Below, one piece after another: positions 34,998 to 43,967 of a stretch of DNA of 64,000 bases. The translations under genes and the position numbers were made by a program. How positions within the stretch are numbered: position 1 is the first letter of the stretch; each line of letters opens with the position of its first letter. The stretch comes from Methanolinea sp. (GTDB lineage: Archaea > Halobacteriota > Methanomicrobia > Methanomicrobiales > Methanospirillaceae), in NCBI GenBank assembly GCA_029907345.1, contig JARYMB010000006.1:1-64000 (forward strand), given 5' to 3'. The notes beneath the pieces are model-generated. The model searched no databases, was not told the origin of the DNA, and saw nothing but the letters and a program-made list of their open reading frames with translations.

Positions 34998-36997
34998 CTC
35001 CACGACCTGACAACTTTTTTGAAATCGGAAAACAGGCAGGGATGGAGTTCTTCCCTGATCCACGGCGAGAGCCCGCGGTTGACCCTCGCGTCAAGGAACC
35101 TCTTTTCTCCAAAGACAAGCACACCCCTGTCCTCCGGCGTCCGGAGCACCCTCCCGAGGGCCTGCTGTGCCCGGTTGACGGCTGGGAGCGTGTAACAGAG
35201 GAATTCTCCCTCCTCCCCGAACCTCCGCCTGTAATACTCGATGATCATCTTCCGGACATGATTGAAGGGTGCCAGGGGCAGCCCGATGACCATGGCAGCC
35301 CTGAGGAGCTCGCCCCGGTAATCGAGACCCTCGCTCCACTTGCCGCCGCATACTGCAAGGAGGAGACCTGACCTCCCCGAACCGGGCAGGGAGAGGAATT
35401 CCCGGAGGGACTCCCCGGCTTCACGCGCGTCGCGGGGTTCCACGTAGATGGCCTTGTCACCCAGTCTATCGCCGAGGCGGCCTGCATAGTGGTCGAGGAA
35501 CTGGTACGAAGGGAAATAAACTGCAATGTTCCCCGGAAGACGGGAGAATTCCCTGATATAGTCCTCTATCAGGTCGAGATTGGAATCGTTCTGGCGCATC
35601 GAGTAGGCTGTCGTGATATCTTCCGCGCAGAGAACGAGACGGTTTTCCCGGGGAAAAGCGTTTGGAAGGGAGAGGGTCTTGACGGCAATATCCCGGAAGT
35701 AGAGCCGGGCATAGCTCTCGACAGGAGATAGTGTCCCTGATATGAGGATACAGGCATAATGAGAGCGTCCGATCTCGCTCAACCTGATGCCGGGATCGAT
35801 GCACCTGACTTCGAGTGTGACCCTCCCCTCGTCTTTCTGGAAGAGCGTGAGGAAAGAGGGGTCATTCGACGAGCCCGAGAGCGAGAAGAGGAACCGGGTC
35901 AGTTTCTCGATGGCACTCTCGCGGAACTCCCCCTCCCGCATGTTCTTCTCGTGGATCTTCTCGGAAAGCTCCATCAGGTCATCGACGATTGCACCCATGT
36001 CCCTATAGAGGGACCCCCTCACCACCATCCTGTCGAAGATGCCCGGGTCGAACCAGTCTTCCGCCTCGGGAGAGTTCTTCACGCCGTCCATGAACTCCGA
36101 TATCCGCGGAAGCACCTGCTGGAGGGCTGCTGCCGTTCCCTTCTTCCGGGCAAATCCCGCGAGCTCCTGCCCGGCCTGGTCAAGGATCACCTGGTCGATT
36201 GCCACGCTCTGTGCCGCGGACACGGCATCACCGCAGTTATGGGCCTCGTCGATGAGGAGGATGGTCTCGGAAGGGTCGATATCGAGGTTCGCAAAAAGGG
36301 TCCTCGAAATTTCCTCGTCAAAAATGTGCTGGTAATTGAGGAGGATTACGTCGGCCTTCTGTGCAGCAAGCACCATCATCTCGTAGGGGCAGACCGGGTG
36401 TGCCACGTCCTGGAGCTGGCGGGGCCAGACATCCTCGCGGAGGACCCGGTCTGCGGCAGCCCGGAGCTCCGGGGAAGGTGCCATGCGGAGCCCCGATTCG
36501 GACCGGATAAAGACCCTGCTTGCAATGAAGAAGGGACAGAGGATCGGCCTTTGCGGATCCATCCTCTGTATCTGCTGCCTGATGAAGGGGTCGCGGGAGG
36601 GGACGAGGGCTCCGTTTTCAGCCCTCTGGCGCATCAGGGTGGAAGAGAATGCCTTGACACCCTCGCACCGCCTGTAGACATCGCCCTCACCCGAAAGCGG
36701 GCACATCCCCCTCTTTCCAACCAGGTATGCAACACGGAGATCCCGCTTTTTCCTGCGGATGAGCGATGCCTCGCGGATGAACGTGTTCAACTGGCTCACG
36801 GTCCGGACTGCCACGAGCACCCGCCTGCCCCCGCCCCCTGCCAAAAGTGCGGCAAGAATGCTCGATTTTCCACTCCCTGTCGGGGCGTCGATGAGAGCGA
36901 TGCCGCCGTCCCGGGCACACGCGGCACAGAACTCGAGCATCTCGCGCTGGTGCGGGCGGAAACCGGGGTACGGGAAGAAGTCCTCAAGACCGGTCAT
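34994..36997 (-). CDS. XPD/DinG-family superfamily 2 helicase with Fe-S cysteines
   Basis: 667 residues from MTGLEDFFPYPGFRPHQ. Walker A is DAPTGSGKSS, the DEAH box is LLIDEAHNCGD, and motif VI-like QALGRVLRTPEDRG is near the C terminus. Cys residues in RGMCPLSG, YRRCEG, PILCPF and HPVCPYEM, about 110-215, match the four ligands of the XPD-type 4Fe-4S cluster. It is a 5'-3' helicase of the XPD/DinG/Rad3 type, active in nucleotide excision repair or related processes. It starts divergently from purB and is coupled to ogt. Confidence 0.92.
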   Translation of the reverse strand: MTGLEDFFPYPGFRPHQREMLEFCAACARDGGIALIDAPTGSGKSSILAALLAGGGGRRVLVAVRTVSQLNTFIREASLIRRKKRDLRVAYLVGKRGMCPLSGEGDVYRRCEGVKAFSSTLMRQRAENGALVPSRDPFIRQQIQRMDPQRPILCPFFIASRVFIRSESGLRMAPSPELRAAADRVLREDVWPRQLQDVAHPVCPYEMMVLAAQKADVILLNYQHIFDEEISRTLFANLDIDPSETILLIDEAHNCGDAVSAAQSVAIDQVILDQAGQELAGFARKKGTAAALQQVLPRISEFMDGVKNSPEAEDWFDPGIFDRMVVRGSLYRDMGAIVDDLMELSEKIHEKNMREGEFRESAIEKLTRFLFSLSGSSNDPSFLTLFQKDEGRVTLEVRCIDPGIRLSEIGRSHYACILISGTLSPVESYARLYFRDIAVKTLSLPNAFPRENRLVLCAEDITTAYSMRQNDSNLDLIEDYIREFSRLPGNIAVYFPSYQFLDHYAGRLGDRLGDKAIYVEPRDAREAGESLREFLSLPGSGRSGLLLAVCGGKWSEGLDYRGELLRAAMVIGLPLAPFNHVRKMIIEYYRRRFGEEGEFLCYTLPAVNRAQQALGRVLRTPEDRGVLVFGEKRFLDARVNRGLSPWIREELHPCLFSDFKKVVRSWR

Positions 36998-37008
36998 TGG
37001 GAAGAAGT

Positions 37009-37036
37009 GTTTATCCCCTGACTCCTTTTTATTATC
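37009..37036. promoter_or_regulatory. Divergent promoter between the helicase and purB
   Basis: TTTTTATTAT (37026-37036) is AT-rich in both directions. Read on the plus strand it is centred about 26 nt before the purB ATG (leaderless); read on the minus strand it is about 34 nt before the helicase ATG. GTTTATCC at 37009-37015 is a second weak box. Confidence 0.45.
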
Positions 37037-37056
37037 GGGAGGACCAACTTTTAACC

Positions 37057-38406
37057 ATGGCAATCCATCCCATCGAGTACCGGTACGGGACAGAAGAGAT
37101 GCGGAGGATATGGAGCGAGGACTTCCGGTTCTCGTGCATCGTCAGGGCCGAGGTTGCGCTTGCGCAGGCACTCGCAAGGCACGGGCTCATCCCCGCACGG
37201 GCAGCCGATGCCATTGCGGCAGGGGCAGGCAGGGCCACGCTCTCCCGTGCGAAGGAGATCGAAGAGGAGATCCACCATGACATGATGGCCATCGTCAGGG
37301 CTATTGCCGAGCAGTGCGGGGAGGGGGGTGGGTACGTTCATTTCGGGGCGACCTCGAACGATATCCTGGACACCGCAACGGGCCTCCAGCTTGGGGAATC
37401 AACGGCTGTCTTCGACAGGAAACTGCGCCGCCTGCTTGCCGTTCTTTTGCGCAGGTCGGGGGAGACACGCGCACTCGTCTGTGCCGCAAGGACACATGGC
37501 CAGATTGGGGTTCCAACGACATACGGACTTCGTTTTGCGATCTGGGCAAGCGAAATCGCCCGTCATATCGAGAGGCTCGGGCAGCTGAAACCCCGGATCG
37601 CTGTAGGGCAGCTGACAGGTGCCGTCGGGACACAGGCGGCGATCGGCGAGAAGGGGATGGAAGTGCAGGCAACAATGATGGAACTGCTCGGGCTTTCCCC
37701 TGTTGACGTGTCCAACCAGGTGATTTCGAGGGACAGGTATGCCGAGTATTTCATGTTCCTTGCCAACGTTGCAACGACCCTCGACAAGATAGGGATCGAG
37801 ATCCGCACCCTGCAGCGGAGCGAGATCGGGGAGGTCGAGGAATTTTTCGGCTCTGGCCAGGTCGGGTCAAGTACAATGCCCCACAAGAGAAACCCGATCA
37901 GGAGCGAACAAGTCTGCGGGATTGCCCGTGTCGTCCGCTCCTCTGTCGACCCGGCCCTTGGGAACAACACCCTGTGGGATGAGAGGGACCTGACCAACTC
38001 ATCGTGCGAACGCGTCCTTTTCCCTGAGGCAAGCATCCTTGCCGACCACATCATCAGCGTGATGACCGGCGTCCTCGACGGGCTCGTCCTGAAACCGGAA
38101 CGTATACAGGCAAACCTTTCCCTCCTCCATGGGATCAACATGGCGGAAGCAGTGATGATTGCTCTTGCGGAGAGGGGGATGGACAGGCAGGAGGCGCACG
38201 AGATTCTCCGCCGGGCAAGCATGGAGGCAATAAAACGAAATGTTTCCCTCCTCGAAGTCCTTTCGGGTAACCCGGACGTCACCGGGATCATTCCCGTCCA
38301 CGAGATTCGGGCACTCCTCGACCCTGCCCGGTACATCGGCACGGCACCGGCGCAGGTCGAAAGGCTCATCAAAAAGCTGTCACCCCTCTGCAAAGAGGCC
38401 ATGTGA
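37057..38406 (+). CDS. purB: Adenylosuccinate lyase
   Basis: 449 residues from ATG 37057 (MAIHPIEYRYG), the family start; the 20 upstream codons are in the promoter region. The fumarase/aspartase signature is SSTMPHKRNPIRSE near residue 272, and EEIHHDMMAIVRAIAEQCG, HFGATSNDILDTA and ARTHGQIGVPTTYGLR carry the other active-site parts. It cleaves SAICAR and adenylosuccinate to release fumarate in purine synthesis. No other purine gene is near. Confidence 0.96.
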   Translation: MAIHPIEYRYGTEEMRRIWSEDFRFSCIVRAEVALAQALARHGLIPARAADAIAAGAGRATLSRAKEIEEEIHHDMMAIVRAIAEQCGEGGGYVHFGATSNDILDTATGLQLGESTAVFDRKLRRLLAVLLRRSGETRALVCAARTHGQIGVPTTYGLRFAIWASEIARHIERLGQLKPRIAVGQLTGAVGTQAAIGEKGMEVQATMMELLGLSPVDVSNQVISRDRYAEYFMFLANVATTLDKIGIEIRTLQRSEIGEVEEFFGSGQVGSSTMPHKRNPIRSEQVCGIARVVRSSVDPALGNNTLWDERDLTNSSCERVLFPEASILADHIISVMTGVLDGLVLKPERIQANLSLLHGINMAEAVMIALAERGMDRQEAHEILRRASMEAIKRNVSLLEVLSGNPDVTGIIPVHEIRALLDPARYIGTAPAQVERLIKKLSPLCKEAM

Positions 38407-38422
38407 AAAGGTCGCAGACTGG

Positions 38423-38429
38423 AAAAAAA
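38423..38429 (-). terminator. T-run after the FKBP gene
   Basis: Seven T residues on the minus strand 10-17 nt after the FKBP stop, following GACGCCCCC. No strong hairpin. The convergent purB ends 17 nt away. Confidence 0.5.
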
Positions 38430-38439
38430 GGGGGCGTCG

Positions 38440-39123
38440 TTACTGGCCGGGTTCTGATTCCCCGGGCCTGTTGAATGTCTCCTCAAGCACGATCCGCGCG
38501 ATTCCGGGAATGGCCGAGAATGTCTCCTGGATGACCCTGCTCCTCCATAGGAGCCACCTGCGGTCGTACGTGATCCCCGGTGGCAGGTGGATCGTGAGCA
38601 CCCCGGAATCCAGGGAGACGTCCATGTCCCTGCCGGCGTACAGCCTGATTAAGCCCCTGACCTGCTCGACGGGTTCCGTGACGCATTCATCCACGCGGAA
38701 CCGGTAGGAGGGGGTCTTTCCGGCGAGCGGGTGGTTGAAATCGATTAATACCCTGTTCCCGATGACATCAACGACCTTACCCTCGCCCTTTTCAGGGACC
38801 TTCAATGTCATGCCCTTCTTGGGTTTTTCCCTGAATGCATTCTTGTTGTATGCTTCGACACGCGACGGGTCATGCGGGCCGAATGCCTTGTCGGGTGGGA
38901 TCTCGAGTTCTCCTTCCTCCCCGACCTCCCTGCCCTCGAGGGCCTCGTCGAGCCCGATGATGACGTGCTGGCTGCCGACCCTCACTGTCACAGGCCCATA
39001 GATTGCCTCGGGGTTATATATCCCCGCCTCCTTTGCGACTTCCTCGTCAGTCGTATCAAAAACAGTCCCGTCCACTCTGCCGGTATAGCTGAGCCTGATA
39101 AAATCTCCCTTCTGGATTGCCAT
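38440..39123 (-). CDS. FKBP-type peptidyl-prolyl cis-trans isomerase
   Basis: 227 residues from ATG 39123. The FKBP domain (GDFIRLSYTGRVDGTVFDTT) is interrupted by the insert-in-flap chaperone domain (DKAFGPHDPSRVEAYNKNAF to VLIDFNHPLAGK), as in SlyD and archaeal long FKBPs. A C-terminal domain of about 75 residues (GRDMDVSLDSGVLTIHLPPG and beyond) is the archaeal extension. It assists protein folding in the cytoplasm. GGTG lies 8 nt upstream of the ATG. Confidence 0.93.
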   Translation of the reverse strand: MAIQKGDFIRLSYTGRVDGTVFDTTDEEVAKEAGIYNPEAIYGPVTVRVGSQHVIIGLDEALEGREVGEEGELEIPPDKAFGPHDPSRVEAYNKNAFREKPKKGMTLKVPEKGEGKVVDVIGNRVLIDFNHPLAGKTPSYRFRVDECVTEPVEQVRGLIRLYAGRDMDVSLDSGVLTIHLPPGITYDRRWLLWRSRVIQETFSAIPGIARIVLEETFNRPGESEPGQ

Positions 39124-39344
39124 TGGTAACACCTGGTATCCCCGGTATGCCCCCCGGCTTCGTGATACTGGGGAAAGGACCCCGCCGGGGTTGGGATTCT
39201 TAATACATTTACAAAGCGGGCAAGATATACTTAATCGACCGGGGCAGGTGAGAGGACCCGGGTTTTCCGGGACGCGCTTGATGCGATCATTTCCAAACCC
39301 TCATTTTATCTCGAAACCCCCCCTTAGTTTGTGGGATCGGAACC

Positions 39345-39878
39345 ATGCTCGAGGTCGAGTTGAAAGCACGGGTTGATGACCTTGGTGCCGTGAGGGAGAG
39401 GCTGCATTCCATGCAGGCGGTCTTTGAATGTGCAGTCACGGAACGTGACGTTTACCTCAACTCGCCCTCGCGGGACTTTGGAAAGACTGACGAGGCCCTC
39501 CGTTTGCGGGAGGCCGGCGGACACTACACCCTCACCTACAAGGGTTCGCGGAAGGCCGGGCACCCGCTCAAGGCGAGGGAGGAGATCATCTGCGGGGTCG
39601 AATCGGGCGAGACCATGGAGAAGATTCTCCTCGCACTGGGGTTCAGGCCCGTTGCAGAGGTGAGAAAACGGAGGGAGTATTACCATGTCAGAGACGCGAC
39701 CGTGACACTCGATTCGGTGGAAGGTCTTGGTGAATTCGTCGAGATAGAACTGGATTCTTGTGCGGGGGTACCGCCGTCGTACCTCCTCGATCTTGCAGTC
39801 TCGCTTGGTGTAACAGGAAAACCTATCCAGGACTCCTACCTCGAACTCCTTGAAAAAAGCAGGAAAAAGGGGTTATGA
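39345..39878 (+). CDS. CYTH-domain protein (class IV adenylate cyclase / triphosphatase-like)
   Basis: 177 residues. The ExExK triphosphate-binding motif is at the very N terminus (EVELK, residues 3-7). RDVYLNSP, ALRLREAGGHYTLTYKG, RKRREYY and VTLDSVEGLGEFVEIEL supply the basic and acidic strands of the tunnel fold. The archaeal group acts on triphosphate-bearing substrates; the actual substrate is not established. A TTTTATC box lies about 38 nt before the ATG. Alternative names are CyaB or thiamine triphosphatase. Confidence 0.88.
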   Translation: MLEVELKARVDDLGAVRERLHSMQAVFECAVTERDVYLNSPSRDFGKTDEALRLREAGGHYTLTYKGSRKAGHPLKAREEIICGVESGETMEKILLALGFRPVAEVRKRREYYHVRDATVTLDSVEGLGEFVEIELDSCAGVPPSYLLDLAVSLGVTGKPIQDSYLELLEKSRKKGL

Positions 39879-39889
39879 GTATCTTTTCG

Positions 39890-40531
39890 TTATACCTGGG
39901 TCAGTTCAATCCTGATTGACCTGGGCTCGTCCCCGAAGTGGAGCATGGCACACTGCCCGAGGGCTGCCATGCCCGGGTTGACGACCCTGATGCCCGATTC
40001 CTCGGCAACGCCCCTCTGTTCATGGATGTGAGCGCAGCAGACGAGGTCAAATGACGCCATGTGCTTGCGGACACTCGCGGATCCCACGTGGTTTCCTCCG
40101 GCAAGGTCGAGGATGCCCAGGGGAGGGGCATGCGATATCAGGACGTTATGGGTACGTTTCTCCATTCTGGCGACAAGCGGCGAGAGGATGTCATCGATCT
40201 GCTTGTCTGTCATCTCGAAGGGCGTGGAGAATGGTGTCGGGTTCGACCCGCCGATTCCGACAAGGGTGATGTTGCCCAGGCTAAGGGACGAGCCGTGGAG
40301 ACAGACGCAGTCGGATCGCTCCAGTGCGTCCACGGTCTCCCTCGGGTCACAGTTGCCAGGGACCGCAAATGCGGGAACGTCTATCCGGTCAAAGAGGGAT
40401 TCGACAGCATCCGCAGGGCCCATGTTGGTGATGTCGCCGGCTATGATGATGGCATCCGGTGCGAGATCCAGGAATGACCCGATCTTTCCGAATTCACCGT
40501 GGAGATCGGCCAGCAGAAGAACATCTCTCAT
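39890..40531 (-). CDS. YfcE/MJ0936-type metallophosphoesterase
   Basis: 213 residues from ATG 40531 (MRDVLLLADLHGE). All metal-binding blocks are present: DLHGE, GDITN, GNCDP, SHAPP and HIHEQRG. This family hydrolyses phosphodiesters with two metal ions. A TATA-like TTTTTAAAAAC at 40553-40562 would give a leaderless mRNA at 40531, so the ATG four codons upstream is less likely. It follows the radical SAM gene on the same strand; the TATA box overlaps that gene's stop. Confidence 0.9.
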   Translation of the reverse strand: MRDVLLLADLHGEFGKIGSFLDLAPDAIIIAGDITNMGPADAVESLFDRIDVPAFAVPGNCDPRETVDALERSDCVCLHGSSLSLGNITLVGIGGSNPTPFSTPFEMTDKQIDDILSPLVARMEKRTHNVLISHAPPLGILDLAGGNHVGSASVRKHMASFDLVCCAHIHEQRGVAEESGIRVVNPGMAALGQCAMLHFGDEPRSIRIELTQV

Positions 40532-40555
40532 GTGAATATTCATTCGAAGGGGTTT

Positions 40556-41719
40556 TTAAAAAAAACTTTTCGTCCGGTCACGCCATGTACCAGTCAGCCT
40601 CCCCTTCAGTGCAAGGTTCCCAAGCAGGCGTTCCAGCCCGGGTATGAGGGGGCGCGGGGAAAGACCGGCAAGGGGGGTACCGGGGAGAGGAATGAACCTG
40701 TGGACATGCACCCGTCCGCGCGATGCCGTCCACCGGATGACCGCTGCAGTCATCTCCTGGTCCTCTTCCGTCTCGCAGGGCAGACCGACGATGAAATCGA
40801 CGACGGGCGTCAACCCTGCATCCACGATGAGATCGATGGCCCTTTCTGCATCTTCGACCGTGTGACCCCTCTGCAGCAGCGAGAGGACGCGGTTGCTTCC
40901 TGACTGGGCGCCGAAGTGCAACCGCCTGTTACTGCAGTAGGTGGTGACAAGGTCAAGCGCCTCGTCTGTGATCCATTCAGGTCGCACTTCGCTTGGGAAC
41001 GTCCCGAACCAGATTTTCTTGCCGGGATACCGAAGCGCGGACAGGAGGGCCCTGACCCTGTCGAGGCGGGGGTGGATCCCGTCCGAGCCATACGCCAGTG
41101 CATTGGGAGTCACGAACCGGGCATCGCGGAATTTCCGGGCCGCCCTGACGATCGCATCGATGCTCCTGTGGCGCATGGCAGGCCCGAATATCCTTGGTGT
41201 CTGGCAATAGGTGCAGGCATGGGGACAGCCCCGCGAGATCTCGATGTAGCCCTTCATCCGGGAAAAGGCAGGAAACGCATCGAGACGGACACAGGTATCC
41301 GCGCAGAAATAACCAGTCTGTGTTGCGACACCACGTGGCGGGGGAGAGCCGTTTTCTATCGATGAGAGAAGCGCGGGAAGAGTATATTCCCCCTCCCCCA
41401 CGACCACGTAATCGGCAATGGATGCGATCTCTGCATGGCAGGCCGTTGCATGGGGCCCACCCGCGATTGTTATGCAGGGGGCACGTTTCATTTCGGGGAT
41501 GAATTGGTGGGCGTTCAGTGAATTCAGACTGTAACAGGTCACATCCCCCTGTGGCGTATCCACGGGGCGCAGGATGAACCCTTCCTTCTCGCAGGCGGCA
41601 TAAAGTGCTGCGTAGGAGTTCCGGGCCGCCGGTATGTACCTCCAGCAGACGTCCATGTCCGGGGAAAATGGGGAAGGGCGGGCAGAAAAGAGCAGGGTGG
41701 GGTTCCCGTGTCCGGTCAC
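40556..41719 (-). CDS. B12-binding-like radical SAM protein (TIGR04013-type)
   Basis: 387 residues. The N-terminal part is a cobalamin-binding-like Rossmann domain (about 30-130: ITIAGGPHATACHAEIASIADYVVVGEGE). The radical SAM cluster is CPHACTYCQT, and LPALLSSIENG and FIVGLPCETEEDQE are also typical. Archaeal members resemble MJ1487. Substrate unknown; methylthiolation or methylation is possible. The DxHxxG cobalamin motif is not obvious, so true B12 binding is doubtful. Confidence 0.87.
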   Translation of the reverse strand: MTGHGNPTLLFSARPSPFSPDMDVCWRYIPAARNSYAALYAACEKEGFILRPVDTPQGDVTCYSLNSLNAHQFIPEMKRAPCITIAGGPHATACHAEIASIADYVVVGEGEYTLPALLSSIENGSPPPRGVATQTGYFCADTCVRLDAFPAFSRMKGYIEISRGCPHACTYCQTPRIFGPAMRHRSIDAIVRAARKFRDARFVTPNALAYGSDGIHPRLDRVRALLSALRYPGKKIWFGTFPSEVRPEWITDEALDLVTTYCSNRRLHFGAQSGSNRVLSLLQRGHTVEDAERAIDLIVDAGLTPVVDFIVGLPCETEEDQEMTAAVIRWTASRGRVHVHRFIPLPGTPLAGLSPRPLIPGLERLLGNLALKGRLTGTWRDRTKSFF

Positions 41720-41743
41720 CCCGGGGAATTACCCTGCACTCTT

Positions 41744-42184
41744 TTAGCCCCTCGTCCGGTACGGGATGATCCGGTCGATGATCGTGTATGATGCGCCCGT
41801 GTTGAGGGTGACGATAACCTCCAGCCTGTCGTCTCCCCTTGTTCCCTGGAATACCACTTCAGATCCCTTTTGCGGTGCCAGGTGCTGCTCGGTCACCTTT
41901 CCATCGGAGGTGGTCACGCGGACCAAAATGTCTTTGACTGCGACCTGGCCCTTTCCTCCCGCAAAAATGACCGTTATGGTTGCGTAGATGGGGTCTTTCT
42001 CGTTGACCTGTATCTCGACGTTCTGTCCGGGCGGCAGGGTGACAGTTGGTCCGGTTGCAAATGAACCTCCGCCAATGCCCCCCGGGCCACCACCCCCGGA
42101 TGGCATCGAACGGGTTCCCGTGCACCCTGCGAATGCAATGGCCGAAACGGCAATGATGAGCAGGATAATCATTCCGGGTCTCAT
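41744..42184 (-). CDS. Lipoprotein of unknown function
   Basis: 146 residues from ATG 42184 (MRPGMIILL). The signal ends in the lipobox AFAGC. A Gly-rich stretch (SGGGGPGGIGGGS) is followed by a beta-sandwich-like domain of about 110 residues (NVEIQVNEKDPIYATITVIFAGG, VRVTTSDGKVTEQHL, DRLEVIVTLNTGASYTIID). It follows the DUF126 gene by 49 nt. No family recognised. Confidence 0.82.
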   Translation of the reverse strand: MRPGMIILLIIAVSAIAFAGCTGTRSMPSGGGGPGGIGGGSFATGPTVTLPPGQNVEIQVNEKDPIYATITVIFAGGKGQVAVKDILVRVTTSDGKVTEQHLAPQKGSEVVFQGTRGDDRLEVIVTLNTGASYTIIDRIIPYRTRG

Positions 42185-42233
42185 GGGGGAGAATTGGAAC
42201 GGGAGACTCTTGAGACTATCCCTTCTTTTATGA

Positions 42234-42662
42234 CTATCCCCTCTTGGGATCTTCACCGTTCTCCAGGATTTCAACCGTGCCAAGGTCCCCGTTGACCCTG
42301 AGCAGGTCCCCTTCCCGGATCCGGGAGAGACCCCCCTCGAGCCTGTCGACAAGCGGAACCCGCCCGATGATCGCCCCGACAGCTATGATTGGTTCGGCTT
42401 CTCCATTGATCATCGCGGCCGGTGCCTTCCCATTCCGGGAAAGTGCATAAATGACATAGGACCCGACCGTCGAGCCTTTCCCGTGGGGAAACACGAGGAC
42501 TCTCCCGGCGATGGACTTTCCCTCGAGGGGATGCCCCTTCTCCACGATCGTCCCGGTCTCGGGGTTCACGCCGGACAGGAACGAAATGGCTGCAGGACTG
42601 ACGAGGGCCTGCCCCGTCCCGCATCCCCCCGATATCCCGCGTCCCCGGATGATCACAATCAC
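42234..42662 (-). CDS. DUF126 protein, phosphomevalonate dehydratase small subunit-like
   Basis: 142 residues starting at GTG 42662. The swivel domain of aconitase X is recognised from RGRGISGGCGTGQALVSP, GRVLVFPHGKGSTVGSYVIYAL and VDRL-GGLSRIREGDLLRVNGD. In archaea this subunit pairs with the DUF521 subunit to dehydrate 5-phosphomevalonate in the modified mevalonate pathway to isoprenoid lipids. The large-subunit gene, often adjacent, is not in this window. The upstream TATA predicts a leaderless GTG start. Confidence 0.9.
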   Translation of the reverse strand: MIVIIRGRGISGGCGTGQALVSPAAISFLSGVNPETGTIVEKGHPLEGKSIAGRVLVFPHGKGSTVGSYVIYALSRNGKAPAAMINGEAEPIIAVGAIIGRVPLVDRLEGGLSRIREGDLLRVNGDLGTVEILENGEDPKRG

Positions 42663-42665
42663 ACC

Positions 42666-42694
42666 ACATAAATGTAGGGAAGTTCAGATATAAG
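42666..42694. promoter_or_regulatory. Reciprocal divergent promoters, DUF126 and PAN
   Basis: CATAAATG (42667-42674) is spaced as the TATA box of the plus-strand PAN gene, and CTTATAT on the minus strand (42688-42694) as that of the DUF126 gene. Each box lies over or beside the other gene's start site, only 38 nt separating the two start codons. Confidence 0.5.
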
Positions 42695-42700
42695 TGTAGC

Positions 42701-43864
42701 ATGGAAGAAAGCGTCATCAAGAACGCCGGAACCGATACCGAGATAAAAATACAGCTGAAGATCCAGGATCTCGAATCCCAGGTCCTTGACCTGAAGGTGA
42801 GAAACGACGAGCTCCTCCGGGAGAATGCGCAACTCAAACGCGAGAACAACCAGCTCAAGCGCATGCCGCTCTTCGTTGCCGTCGTCGTCGACCTCCTGGG
42901 AAAGGGAGAAGTCTACCTCCGCCAGCAGGGGAACAACCAGGAATACCTCACCCACGTCAACGAGGAACTCTTCCGCCAGCTCAAGCCGGGGACCAAGGTC
43001 GCGGTCAACAATGCCCTCTCCATCGTGAAGATCGTCGGGTCGATATTTGATTCCCGGGTCCGTGTGATGGAACTCGAAGAGTCACCGAAAGTGACGTTCA
43101 GCCAGATCGGGGGCCTTTCAAAGGAGATCGAGGAAGTGAGGGAGGCCGTGGAGTACCCCCTCACGAAGCCCGAGATATTCGAAAGGGTGGGAGTCGAACC
43201 ACCGAAGGGCATCCTCCTCTACGGCCCCCCCGGGACTGGAAAGACACTGATAGCAAAAGCTGTGGCCCACCAGGCAAAGGCAACGTTCATCCGGATGTCG
43301 GGAAGTGAACTGGTCCACAAATACATCGGGGAGGGCGCCCAGCTCGTCCGCGAGCTCTTCGCTCTCGCACGGGAAAAGTCTCCATCCATCGTCTTCATCG
43401 ACGAGATCGATGCTGTGGGGAGCACCCGGACAAACGACGGGACGTCGGGGAGTGCCGAGGTCCAGAGAACCCTGATGCAGCTCCTCGCCGAGATGGACGG
43501 TTTTGACACGAGGGGTGACGTGCGCATCATGGCAGCCACGAACAGGGTCGACATGCTCGATCCCGCCCTCCTCCGCCCGGGAAGGTTTGACCGGGTCATC
43601 GCTATCCCCCTGCCGGACGACGGGGGAAGGCTGGAGATCCTGAAGATCCATACCCAGCGCATGGCCCTGGAAAAGGAGGTCGACCTCTCAGCCATCGTGG
43701 GTATGACGAAGGGGGCGACGGGGGCAGAACTCCAGGCGATATGCCGCGAGGCCGGGATGAACGCCGTGCGAAGAGATGCGTCTGCAGTCTCCCAGGAAGA
43801 TTTCCTGCACGCGGTAAAGAAGGTTCGAAACGAGCAGTCCCCGGACCTACGCATGTATATCTGA
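42701..43864 (+). CDS. pan: Proteasome-activating nucleotidase 1
   Basis: 387 residues. An N-terminal coiled coil (about 12-55) and an OB domain (about 56-115) precede the AAA+ core with [18 protein letters not shown], a pore loop region and the arginine-finger segment [11 protein letters not shown]. The C terminus is M-Y-I, which fits the HbYX rule (hydrophobic, Tyr, any) for docking into the 20S proteasome and opening its gate. It unfolds substrates with ATP. The 20S genes are not in the window. Confidence 0.95.
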   Translation: MEESVIKNAGTDTEIKIQLKIQDLESQVLDLKVRNDELLRENAQLKRENNQLKRMPLFVAVVVDLLGKGEVYLRQQGNNQEYLTHVNEELFRQLKPGTKVAVNNALSIVKIVGSIFDSRVRVMELEESPKVTFSQIGGLSKEIEEVREAVEYPLTKPEIFERVGVEPPKGILLYGPPGTGKTLIAKAVAHQAKATFIRMSGSELVHKYIGEGAQLVRELFALAREKSPSIVFIDEIDAVGSTRTNDGTSGSAEVQRTLMQLLAEMDGFDTRGDVRIMAATNRVDMLDPALLRPGRFDRVIAIPLPDDGGRLEILKIHTQRMALEKEVDLSAIVGMTKGATGAELQAICREAGMNAVRRDASAVSQEDFLHAVKKVRNEQSPDLRMYI

Positions 43865-43967
43865 TTCTTCCCTCCACCTTTTCTCCAGTCAACCCGGCAG
43901 GTGCGCCGGGGCCATCCGGGGGCATAACCTCTTCACGGCGGCAGGATACATATCTGGCAGGTTACGT

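Noticed and set aside
36997..37056. 20-codon N-terminal extension of adenylosuccinate lyase
   Set aside because: It spans the divergent promoter and family members start at MAIHPIEYRYG.
39255..39278. CCCGG-GTTTT-CCGGG hairpin before the CYTH gene as a terminator or riboswitch
   Set aside because: Only five pairs, no T-run after it, and no known riboswitch core is visible.
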